DNA of 64,000 bases from Echinometra lucunter (taxonomy: Eukaryota; Echinodermata; Echinoidea; Camarodonta; Echinometridae). The stretch lies in NCBI GenBank assembly GCA_029962745.1, contig CM057159.1, positions 31,713,377-31,777,376 on the forward strand, in the 5' to 3' direction. The notes below the pieces were generated by a model, which was not told the origin of the DNA, made no database searches, and was given only the letters and a program-made list of their open reading frames with translations. Positions within the stretch are counted from its first letter, which is position 1; each line of letters opens with the position of its first letter. The position numbers were made by a program, and so were the translations under genes. Shown piece by piece: positions 27,227 to 39,700 of the stretch.

Positions 27227-30200
27227 CGAAATTTTGTATGTATATATATATATATATATTCTATTCTCTCTCTCTCTCTCTCTCTGGGCCTTCAGGCTTT
27301 CGAGGATAGCAGTTTTTACTGCAGAGACTACCTTGAATGAATCGAACTGAGGATAACATAAATGAATAAATATTAAACACAATCAGTTGTCACACGGTAA
27401 TCGCATTGCAGATAGATATTCTGCCAGTTTTGGTGTTGCAAAAGTGATGTAGCTAGGAATTATAGCACTGCCTATCCGATCAAAAGTACAAACTGTGGGT
27501 GAAATAATGATTTTCAAAATTGCCTTGTCTTAAACCTCGGTTCATGACAAATTGATAACCATTTTGTGTGTATATAGGTAACGTGATTCCTACCGCACTT
27601 GGAATTGAAGATCGCCGAGTTGCTTCTACTAGTATGACAGCAACATCCTGTGCTGATCCAAAAATGTGCGTATCTGCTTCCAGACTTAACATGAGACGAA
27701 ATAATACAACATTGGGAAGCTGGACCGCTGACGTGAGTATGAAATAGGACACTTATGGTTGTTCAACAACCTAGCTAATTCTGCAAGCGGCATATGTATT
27801 AAAAGGGCTAATTTCATTGTTCCATTCACATACGTCTTTCATGTTAAAATAACATTAATGATAATATGACGGGACATGCTTTCCGATTCAGTGGGGTGCA
27901 TGTCCGCGACTATCCGAGCGAACATAATACAACGTTATGCGCAACACCCACACCCACACTATTTCCATGATACGCCCACACCACAGTGCGCATGCGTGGC
28001 ACAAGGGCCGTGGAGCCGGGGGGGGGGGCTCTGCCTCCCCCTTCACGTTAAAAAAAAATGCTCCACGCTCCTGCTGCACAGTACACAGTCTGATCCGGAC
28101 ACATTTCCTGGCGCGGACACTCATCTGTTCGACGTTTGGCTTCAAACTGTTGGAACGGTTCAAAGAGATTGAGGAAAGTTTATCATTTTAAGTTGCAAAG
28201 CCTATAACTAGATCAGTATACTGTTTGACCCTTGTAAGTTTCATGAGGTTTCCAGAAATTTGAAAGTGGGATCTCCTATGTACCTTTATAAGATCAGGCT
28301 TGGGCTCCGTCCACACTTGATGATATTTTTAGTGTTAGAAATTGACTGCTGAACATTCTGTTACGATAATGAGACCGATTAAAGACTCACCATGAAAAAA
28401 TAACGATTAAACTAAAACTAAATTATTTTTTTTACAGTTCTTTACACTGTTACAACGATAAAATCAAGCAGAAATGACTTACATAAAGTATGGCTGAGAT
28501 ATAGTTCAGTCCTGAAATTAGTCTAAAATACAGGTATATCCAAATGGGCTGGTGAAAACAAACCCTTGGGTTATAGTCCACGATGCTGATGATGTTGAGA
28601 CGGATGGTATGCGAAGTGGGATCAGCGTCCACTGAAAGTCGATTATGACAAGTAGCTGGTATATCCACTTTAACAATCCAAGTTCGGGGTTGAACAGGTC
28701 TTCTACAACAGGTTGACAGTATTAGTGAGATGAGAATTTCCTCTTAAAACTGGCGAATAGCTCTTGAAGCACGGAGGTTAATTCTATTTTTCTTATAGGT
28801 TTCCCAGCCTTATATATAAATTAGGTGTTCTAGCATTATCCAGTCATATCTCTCATAAGAACAGTCTTGCTCCTTCTAGTAAAGTACAGTCTAGAGATTT
28901 CCTGAGTGATCTCAGCGTAATTGACACAGAAACAAAATACCTTTGCTATTGTTCCTAAGCAGGCCATTGTCTACTGAGTTCAACATAAGGTGAAAATTGT
29001 AAGGAACAACATTTCAGAAATGCTCTTTTAGCTGCCTCATTATAGATGCAGCCAAAAATAAACCTACAATCACATACTAGTAAATGGAGTGTTATGACAA
29101 CACTTATGGAGTAATCTAGAAAGTTCTTTTTCTTCTTGCTTGGTATGACGATTGCTTTAATTCTGTGTCTGTTATTCATTACAGCAAACTGGTAATAATC
29201 ATTTCCCTTCTAGAAATCTCTGAAGTTATAAATACCTAAAGAAACTGAAAAGAACTTCTCTTACAATTCTTCTTTTATATAACAAGTTGACTGCATGAGC
29301 ACATGAATCACTGGCTGTACATAATGTAGGGAAAAAAAATCTTGCAGGTTGATGATCAAAATCAGTGGATCCAGGTTGACCTTCGTTCTGCCTTTGAAGT
29401 GACTGGTGTGATCACACAAGGAAGGGATGCCTCTACCAGTTGGGTTACGTCTTATTCGATATCTTTCAGCACTGATGGAATGAATTGGGCCATGATAACA
29501 GACTGTCATCCAGGACCAAAGGTATGACTAAAACACTGCTCACACATCACCCCCTTCAAAAAATAAAATAGAAGGAAAAAAAAGAACAGCCCCATCCCAT
29601 CCCCCTCAAATAAATAAATGAATAAAAATTTGGCAAAAATAAACTTACAATGTATGGTGAAGTCTTATCTGTGATTTGCGTATCATAACAGCCTATAGGC
29701 ACGGTCTTGAGCAAGGTACTACATTGCTACATACATGCAATAAATCAATGTGCCATATGAATAGTGTTACCAACGTGTCCATGTGTGTTTAAAAAAAAGA
29801 ATGAACGACTGATCACATATATTATTTCACACATTGTTATTACCATACATTGTTGGTATACCATTATTATTATAATTATCATTATACTCACTTGATTCCT
29901 CTTTGTATGTTGAAAATATTAGATACTTTCAACATATAAAACATTAAATATTTCATGGTGTTTCTACAGATATTCAGGGCCAATTACGATGCTCGTACTA
30001 CCGTAGAAAACACCCTGAACCCACCTGTTACGGCGAGGTTCTTCCGTCTACATCCTGTAACTTGGAACAGCCGCATCAGCTTAAGATGGGAACTTATGGG
30101 CAAGGGTCCTGTCTTAGGTAAGCACGTAACTTCAGACTGCTTTCTTTCACATCCAGCGGTGCTTATAGCTCATGATCCTATTCCCGTTCTTGCCATCACC

Positions 30201-30722
30201 TCCATCTAGCCTGACCATAACCCTTTTTGGGGTTTTCTCTGACAATTTCGCAGCTTTGTCGGTCTAATTCATATCAAGAGAATTTGATTAAAATCATTTA
30301 CACTTATACATAGCCCATGCTTTTCTGCATTAAAATTTATGATTTGTGCTTTCAAATTCATCTCGCGAGCATTCATTTGAGAGTTTTGATCAGTCGTCTG
30401 TTATCTTTATTCAACGTTTCGCACTATTTCGTAAAACTTGTGTTCAACTTCTCATCGCACGGTCCCATGATCACACATCTCACAAGCTCATGCCTCATTC
30501 AGATCCCTCTTCTTGCATCCAATTTAGTGTGTTGTGCATTCAAATTTACAATTTCAATATGACTTGTGATTTGTCTATAACAGGGGCGTAGACAGCGGGG
30601 GGGATGAGGGGTATGCATACCCCCCACCTCACAAGGTGGGGGGGATGACATGTACAATCATCCCCCCAGGTTTTAGGGAAGGATCTTTGCTTACATTATC
30701 ATTATAACAACAACGACAAGAA

Positions 30723-30781
<59 letters not shown>

Positions 30782-33700
30782 ATCATCACTATTATCAATT
30801 ATTATCAATTATTATTATTATTATTTATGTAGTTATTTATATTACTTTTGGGTAATTTTGGCGCCGTCTCAGTTTTTTCTGAAGTGGTGTAATAACAAAA
30901 TTAAAAAAAAAAGATAAATAGCGTGATGTAAATATGCAATAATGTGTATGTCAGTCCATATTCTATATACGCTTGTAACGGTGCGTAGATCTCCAATTTA
31001 CAGAGGCGGCGCTCCCGTGGGGCAGGGTGCACAGTGTCCCCCCCCCCCACTTTTTGAAGCACCCAAAAAGTGCCCCTTCTTTCCCAACAAAAATGCCGCC
31101 TTTCAAACCTGTTCAGTGCCCTTCTTTTATCTTAGAATGGCCCATTTTCTTTGTTGATCAAGTGCCCTTTCGCTTTCTAATAAGTGCCGCTTTTCGTTTC
31201 AGATAAGTTACCCTTCTTAAAATCTACAGAAATGCACTCTTTTATGCCTTTCCCTTTTAATAGCGCTCTGTTCCATTCTGAGAAGTGCGCCTCTTACACT
31301 TCAAATGAATGTCCCTTTTAAAATGTGATTATTATCCCCTTTTACTACCTCCTTTCGTTTTTCAAAGTGCAATTTCTCTTCTGCAGATTTCCCCTTTTCA
31401 CCCCTGATAAGTGCCCCATTTGAAATCTGATACATGCCCTCATTTACTTCTGATAAGTGCCCCTTTTCCTTTCTAGATTGTCCAATTTCTGCATCTGTTC
31501 ATGTAAGATAAGGGCAATTAGCGTCATTTTTGTTTTCTGATAGTGTCCCTTTTCCATTCGGGCAAGTGCTTCCCACAACTGTAATTAGAGGGAACGGTGC
31601 CCCTCTATTGGGGGGTATTTTTCTAATTTTTCTTTCTAAAGCTCGCTCGCTACGCTCGCTCGTACTTATGATATCTCACTCAAGGCAGTTCAAGTGTGTT
31701 GAAACCATAAAGTCTTATATGTTCTCCTAAGTTCCTGATGGTATTGTGCTCAAAACCCCATTCAATTTGAATATTTTCTCTGATAAAAAATGATCGGTAG
31801 CTATGAGACCTCACTAATGCATTTAAACATTATAGCTTGGTCACTTTAAGGAAAACTATATACAGAGTAAAAGGAAGAAATTAACAATGGAACACGAATA
31901 AAATGAATTTCCGGGAGCCTTTATCATTATAGGACACTCGAAATATACTGCAAATACCTTGCCCTTCAGCAAAAATACCTAGCATTTTTTGCTCGCTCGC
32001 TTCGCTCGCTCACAATTGAGTAAGACAGAGCAATATACAATAATAGTGCAAAGTAGTTATTATCATGACATGTAAAAGTATGTCAAAATGCACTTTAAAA
32101 GTGTGTTGAATAGAATATAAGGGTATATTTTCCTTCTCGCGTTCAGCTTTTGTAAGGGCCCCTTTTCCCCCATAGTGCCCTTTTTCGCTAGTGGCCCCCC
32201 CCCCCCTTTGAAAGACGCTCCGCCGCCCTATCTATTTATGTCTGTGCTTTCGGGTGTGGGTGTGTACGTGTGCGTGTGTGTGCGTGTGTGTGTGAGTTGT
32301 GGGGGTGCGTGTGTGTGTATGAGTATCTGTATACAAAATTGATCCTCGATTTCTCGTGAACGGCAAATCATCCCCCCAGGTGTAAGAACCTGTCTACGCC
32401 ACTGGTCTATAATATGTATGCCTTTTCAGGACAGAGTCCGAATGTTTTTGATTATGGTTTGATTAAAGATCTCATCGTTGACTAAAGGCTCATTCATTTT
32501 TTTTTTTTTTTGGTTAGTCTTTTACTTTCCTATTGTGTTCCAATTATATTCGAGCAGTATTCGAGGGGTAATGCACCTGGAATATGCGAGAAGATCATTC
32601 GGGGGGAGGGTACAAAATGCATTAAGTATCGAACAGCATTCCTACAAACATGACAAAGGTGTTTAAAGAGTTTTTGTCCATTTGAAATCCCAGCCGGAAT
32701 GCGGTATGAATTATTTTATTCGAGCTCTTAATTCCTGCTCATTCAAATAAGTGTGATGGCCGGACCTTTCCAAGTGACATTCGGTTCTTTATCTGATTTT
32801 GCAATCAAAACCTTCATGTATACAGTGCGTATAAAAAAAGTAATCCATTTTTAGAGGGCTTATATTCAGAGCTTATTTAATTCAACAAAATGAATATACC
32901 CTAGTATGAAAGAAGAACTCCTCAGCTTTTCATTGATACCTTACTTGTACCTGTGATGCCACGAACGACCGAATATATTGATCTGGAAGACAACAGGTAC
33001 AGATTCCATTTTTTTGCAAGTTTTGGTAAAGTAAGTAAAATGAATGGTAACTGATGCCTCACAGTCGGTCAGTCAGGGAAAGCAACCTTTACAGCTTTAC
33101 ATTCATTATTAAAGGGGGTATCCAATGCTGAAACAATGTTAGTTCATTTAAAAGAGCATGATTTTATCAGCAGAAATTCATCTGTCTAAAGTATTTTTGA
33201 AAGTCCTGTTGCCAAGGAACCCCCAAATGTGGTAAGATTTCAGGATATTTTTGACCCCTCAGCTGTGACCCAGTTTCAACTGGGTACCCACTTTGACGTC
33301 AAAATGACGTCAAATTGGGTACCGTGTCGCGCACTAGCAAAATGCGCGCAAGGTATAATACATGTTGTACAGCCTAGCGCGTAGCACAACTGCAATGCGC
33401 GAAGCTGGGTACCCACTTTTACGTCATACCTCATACTCAATTTTTTTTTGGTCAGCTCATAACTTTTCATGAGACAATAAGCCAAAATGCATTGATTTCG
33501 ATTGAAAATCATCATATTTTTAATGTCATTCTTCTTAGAATTCTATTCTCGATCATATATCAAAATTTTGTTTACCATTGTGTAATCACTTTAAAGCCTA
33601 CAAAAGTGCTATTCAAAGTGGCTATGTTCACTTACAAAGAACTCAGCCAACCGACGGATCAGTGAGAGTAATCAGCCTTACTTGCAAAAAATGGAATTCG

Positions 33701-36700
33701 TACTTGTTGTCTTTAACATCAAGTTTTTCAGTCATGCATACTATCAAAGGTACAAGTAAGGTATCAATGAAAAACCGAGGAGTTTAGAAATCTAAATGAT
33801 TAAATTCGTTCGAATATTGAACACTTATAATGAATTTTCTTAAAATTTAATCTAAATGTAAATGTAATTTTAAATGGATATAGTTGAATTAACTTATCAT
33901 TATTCCGCTAGCTATTGTTAAGGTAATATTATGTGTAATTTAATTTTTAAAACAATACATGTACCTCAAAGCCTTAACTGGAATAGTGCAATATATCAAT
34001 TACATCATTCGATTGTTGAATCCTAGTAATGAATTTATGTGAATCGGAATTTAAATTTTGCATTTGTAAATATCTGTATTACAAATTGTATTTTGCACTA
34101 ACTTATCTTAAGCAGAATTGTAATTTCTCATGTTTCAAATAATTGTTAATCTAAATATATAACGCATTTTCACCTTTGCCGGTTTCAGATGTATTTTGCT
34201 AGTCAGTCTAAGTTCAATTTGCCATTAGCAATTGCAATTTTATATATTTTCATATCCTCAATTTTAGTCATAATATTTGATTTCTTATGAATATTCCTGT
34301 TTAAATTTTTCATTACGTTTGCTTTTATATGATGTAACTTGACCTATAAATGGAATGGTTTGTTATTCTTTGGAAAAGAAAGGCATTGAATGGCAGGGAA
34401 CTTTACATGTTACGACAGCATACTTTATTTTATTCTTACCTTATTTCATCGAATTTTTCATGTTATTTTAATTGTATATATATTGTGCGGTGCTGTTTTA
34501 AAAGACTTCAAGACTTCAAGACTTCAAGAATTTTATTCCATTTCCATTCATTTTCAAAATAAATAAATACAAATCAAATCCAATAAATTGTTGAACATAT
34601 ACAATATAACATAATGGTTATAGCAAAATAGAGTAAAAAATTGTAAAATTTGTGCAAAAAAGCATAATATGGAAATGAGGGGGACCCCTAAAAAGTGAAG
34701 CTTGTATAATGTGGTTCTCCCTTACAATTGAGAACAAATACTTATATGTGTGCATAATCAAGGCAAAAAAAAAAGCTGTACATCTGTCTCAATTCAGCCA
34801 CGACATGTTATTTATTATAAACCTTGAATTGAAGTGAAGTGAATTGAATTGAACTGAAATCAAATAAGCTTTGAATATTAAACCTCTAAATCTGGATTAC
34901 TTTTTTTTTTAATTGATACGCACTGTATATCATAGTAGGCATTAAAAATGATTAAACGGAATAAAACAGCGAGACAGATGCATAATCATGCATTTAAGAA
35001 ATGAAACAGTTTGCTAAATAGACAGAGCTTAAAACAGGACAGGAGTTTCGGTTGAATTAAAGATGGTGTGTGTGTGTGTGTGGGGGGGGGTGGTTGGTGG
35101 TTCAAATTCAAATGTAAGTATGACTAGCATTATCATGAACGCTTAGATGCAGGTGGAGCTGTACAAAAAACAGCTAAAAATAAATTACACTTTTTATACT
35201 TCATTTTCAGGGTGCTGCGATCAAGATTCTTGATAATATAAAATATAGTTTTTGATCTCATGATTCTGAATGACACTATTGAAGTATGATTTTTGAAGTC
35301 AGTTCAAATGAATGTGTGAACTGTTAAATTCCCTCATTAAAAGAGAAGCTTGAGTTCTGAAAAAGGTGAAAAATAATTTCTAAGCTTTCTCATTCTTTCC
35401 ATGACAGTTAGGAAGAATATCATACTAAAAATGTCCCCTAGAAAAGATTGCTCTTCAAATTCACTCATATTAGAAATAATTATGACAAGAAAAAGCTGGT
35501 CCCATGGAAATATACCTTTAGGGGAAAGAAAGTAAATTTCCTATCGATTTGATAATCGCCGAATTATACACCAGACACCTGTGTTTATATACAACTAATA
35601 TAACTCACCCACTTGCTTTGGAACAGTTTCTTTTGCATTATGATCACGTGACCAGAACTCGAGTTTATCTTTAAAGGCTGTTTTTGTCTGTCATTTTCTG
35701 CTAGTTGGGGTTCCGATTCAGAGGTTGCTTTGTCATGTAATATTAATAATAATAATAATACATAGGATTTCTATAGCGTCTTTTCCATTTTGATTAAATG
35801 CTCAATATGTAAAGGTAATGACATGAATGGTGGCTTGATGAGATGGAAATTGCTTATTGTTGCACTGCTTGCCATGATGTTGGACTGCGTTCATTGAAAA
35901 AGAAATATCATGTTTAATTACTTTTTTTCTGCCTATAATGGTCATGCGTCATAAACTCGCCCCCTAAAAATGGTGGTTTTGTTACATTTTGTGTGTTCAA
36001 ACTGAAGTATTTCTTGATTTCTATCAGAACCATAAAGGCTACCAATTTTGGTATCGTATTAAAGTTGTATTAATATGCTAATAGCCTGCAAAGTTTCATA
36101 TGTATAGGTAGCATATAACTAAAGTTACAACATTTTGAATTTAGAAGGCCAGGGGCGGTGGCGGAAGCGGCGCCACGTGTACAAAATGAATGGGGAAATT
36201 CAGTTTTTAGTGCACTTTTTTTGAATGGCAGCATCTTTGTCAAAAGTTGGCATATGACTCAATATTTTGTACCAAATACCTAATACATTCCACTTTCATG
36301 TTTTATGATTAAAAGGTGACTTTGCCTGAGCAGTGGTTTTGTAAAAGACTGATATTTTAGGAATTGTACATCAAAATTGGCATTGCCTGTACAATCAAAA
36401 AGTCAATACAGAACTTATATTTTTTTTTAATGGTAAGAAAAATGTTTTATAGTTTGGTCAAAACTTGCAACATATCTACATTTTTTGTTCCAAATCAAAG
36501 CTATCATACTCAGATTTTCTATCTGTGACTCAAGAATAAGCGTGGCTGTCATGGAAATATAACAGAATATTATGTTAAAAAAATGATATTTTTTGGACTA
36601 AAAAGAAATGTGATTTTTTTAGTTAATACATGACTATAAACCTTGGACAATTATTATACCATGTTGTAAAGGTCTGCATGTCTCCTACAAGAATATAGCA

Positions 36701-39700
36701 TTAGAAGAGTCCTAGGAATGCCGTAGAAAAAACAATCATGGTGAAAACAATAAGGTAATAAGAATTATTGAAAATTTCTGTATTTATGGTCACACAATTT
36801 TTTAGTCTTACACAGTGAGACATTTTGTGATGCATATTTAGATTCGTCTTGTAATTTCCTTTCATATATATACTTTTGCTACCATAGGGTTAATACTTTA
36901 GGGCAATTCCACGGTAACTGACGTTACCAAGATAGAGTGCTAGTGGTATTGTTTATATTGTAGATTTGTAAATGACTCTTGCTTCGGATTGTAATTACTA
37001 TAGATAAATAAGTTAATAATAGGGAAGAAACACATGGACAGTTTTTATCTCAAACTGCATTTCTTAACACACAGCAAGCGAAAATATGTCGGTAACTGAC
37101 GTTACGCAAAAAAAACATGGAAAATCATGATGTCGAATCAAATTTATATATCTCATGTCTCAGACTTGCAGGGATTATGTAATTCATTTGACATTACACC
37201 TAGGTTCCTGGGAATCGATGTGCAAAATAATGAGCCATTTGAATATTATGTTTTAGTGCCATGAAAAATTTACTGAAGACATGTCGGTAACTGACGTTAC
37301 GTAACTGACATTACGCTTAAATTCAATCATTTCCATAATTATTTCCATTAGTGTTTCATTCATTAACTACCCAAAATCTGTTAAAGTAATCCATTCAAAT
37401 CAATTAAATGAAAACAGATCCGAGAAAAATGACTAAATATGAGAATAAGAGGCATTTAAAGCACTTTTCCCTGATCTTAGTCCCATGTTTGTCATTTTTT
37501 GTTTGTTTATGTTATTCTCCGTAAGAAGGTCGAATTGCAATTTTGTTTATTTTAAATGTTTATTTGTGACAAAAAAGAAGACTAAAGATTTTAGATTTTT
37601 ATTTTGAATAAACAGGGCACTGTGTGACTTCAAATTTTGAGCTCTATGTCCCATATGTTGTGGATTTGTCCTTTAGGGGATAGCAGTTTTCAAAGTTAGA
37701 AGTACATTACCTAAGATCACCATGTAACGCAAAAGGAGGCGACCTCATGACGCATGACCCTATATAATGTCATATTGAATTTTAGAGGAAGGTTACTGGC
37801 ATATTTACAGAAATAAACTGTAACATATTAACCGAACTTTAGGAATATTAACCCTCTAACGCGACTAGTGGTAAGCTACGTTACCTCATCATTTCATATA
37901 CACTTTCGTGCAAGAATGTATAGTTGGTTGACACAGCAGTCTTAGTTTGTATTTTGCCTGTGTTTCTTGCAGTCACTGATACCCCTGAAAAGCTTGGACT
38001 GGAGGACTATCGCATCCCGACAGGTGCCTTGACAGCTTCTTCACAGTATAGTGCAACCTATGCCCCCGACAAGGCTCGCTTGAACCTGAATTATGGTTGG
38101 CTTGCACGATTACGAGACACTAGCCAGTGGCTGCAGATCAATTTGATGGGTACCTATCAGGTTACAGGAATCATCACTCAAGGACGCACTAATGCTGACA
38201 ACTGGGTGACAGCCTACAGGGTGGCTTATGGCTCGAGTACACAAAACTTAACCACTATATTGGTTGCTGGGTCTGACCAAGAACAGGTACGTACATTTGA
38301 AGCAGGCGAAGAATATTCAGACCCCCAGTTTCATCACCGATGAGGGGAATACAGGATGTGTGCCCCCCCCCCCCTTCCAAGTTGTCACTGTGTACGGTTA
38401 ATGTAATCTATTAATCTTCCATAGACATGTTCTATCATTTAGTGGCTGGTACCAATGTTGGCTGTTCCTGCAATGTAGACTCTTATTAGATACCGTGTCT
38501 GCTTGGTCTGAAATTACTGACAGAAGTCTACCGTTGCTGACAAAGTTAAAGGCATTGGCTAACTTTGTGAGCAGCTTATTTAAAAAAATTTCAAACTGAG
38601 ATGAAACACGTGTATGAGTACTTGTATTTGTACTCAAAAACCCTGAAACCAACCATAATTTAGAATGAAAAACTGTAAGTTAGACGCAAACCGCGATTTA
38701 ATTAGCTTTCGTCTCGAGAGACAGTGAACTAAGAGGACCATTTGCACGAATTCAAAAATACCGTTATGTGCCTTCCGCCGCGTGATACGCCAATACTCAC
38801 AGTGCGGTCCATTGAGCCATCTGCGCATGCGCACTCCTTATGTCTGGTCTGTGCAACTGACCTTCGTTTATTTTTCAAACCTTGGTTCACATTTCTATTA
38901 TTTAATAATACTTCCTGTGGATATTATACTCTGAAACTTTCAGACTGGTATTTTTACACTATAACCCCTATGTTTATCCCATTTTCAAGTAACAAAATGA
39001 GATTTTTTTAAAATCATAACAATGTTAACCAATGCCTTTAACTGTTTCTATCTTCCTTTCCGACTGTTTATTGCAACATTACTGACAATGCGCTCCGTAT
39101 GATATACAAAGGTCAAGTGCTATTTGCTCAACAGCCAATCAAAATCTAGTATTCCATGAAAGTTACCATTGATGGCAAAGGTACTATAATAGCAAGTTTT
39201 GTGCAACGGCACCCTGTTATGTCATTATTTTGTCTCCTTTTATCTCCTATTCATTTTTCATGCGTAATATATAAAGGTGTTCCCCGGAAACAAGGACAGA
39301 TCAACAGAAGTAACTAACTACTTTGCTCCACCGGTGACCACTAGTATCATAAGGATTCTTCCCAATACATGGAATGGTTATATCGGCATGCGTGTGGAAC
39401 TTCTTGGACTTGGTCCCGTTGCAGGTAGGAAACTAAAAGATTTTAAATTCTAGTTGTTTTTTAATTCATAGATGAGCCCATGACATGAGCTTGGAAATAG
39501 CATGTTGCTTATAACTCACAGTTTCTCCAACTGGATTATTCATTACAGAGGTGCTGAAGCTATGTGTCTGTTCTTCAAAAAAGTTGATAGAAGCATTATT
39601 TTGAGTATCGTGCGGAATGCAACTGAAAAACTGTGCAGAGATTATGACACACATGTTATTTTCTAAGAATCATATAACTTTTCTTTTATTTGTAGGCATT

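Larger units (their letters stand above)
24586..27577 (+). other. Intron 10
   Basis: Contains a C14-G9 homopolymer palindrome (24724-24749), the foldback at 24880-25602, the 156-bp tandem repeat region (25605-26790), an inverted pair around ATTATTCTCCCATTTTCATT (27010-27035 and 27080-27115) and long (AT)n/(TATATG)n tracts at 26888-26945 and 27118-27262 followed by (TC)n. Confidence 0.8.
30581..32404. mobile_element. Non-autonomous hAT-like element with 8-bp target duplication
   Basis: The left end CAGGGGCGTAGACAG and right end CTGTCTACGCCACTG are inverted with one mismatch in 15. Subterminal blocks (TCCCCCCAGGTTTTA, TCCCCCCAGGTGTAA) are also shared. GTCTATAA flanks it perfectly on both sides (30573-30580, 32405-32412). 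An 8-bp duplication plus CAG.GGCG ends is the hAT signature. The interior holds (ATT)n, AAGTGCCCCTTTT repeats, GCTCGCTTCGCTCGC-type words and a (GT)n tract, and has no transposase frame. Confidence 0.9.
32823..34925. mobile_element. Mariner-like inverted-repeat element (outermost of a nest)
   Basis: The ends CAGTGCGTATAAAAAAAGTA and its partner TACTTTT...GATACGCACTG (to 34925) are inverted, continuing through ATCCAnnTTTAGAGG, and TA flanks both. TA targets with ends of this sort suggest Tc1/mariner ancestry. Inside, 32880-33108 and 33595-33790 are a second inverted pair, and a TTAA MITE interrupts them. The right 1 kb is AT-rich and contains (GACTTCAA)n-like tails. No transposase frame is seen. 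Confidence 0.75.
30118..37972 (+). other. Intron 13 (about 7.9 kb), packed with transposons
   Basis: Holds the hAT-like element (30581-32404), the nested mariner-type/foldback/TTAA-MITE set (32823-34925), LINE-like short tails (34500-34860), a SINE-like tail in reverse (35735-35810) and the 35941-37758 element. No exon is recognised. Confidence 0.8.
38287..39276 (+). other. Intron 14
   Basis: Contains a poly-C tract (38363-38374), the TTAA MITE at 38546-39041 and a partial GGGCC-type MITE (39119-39226). Confidence 0.75.
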
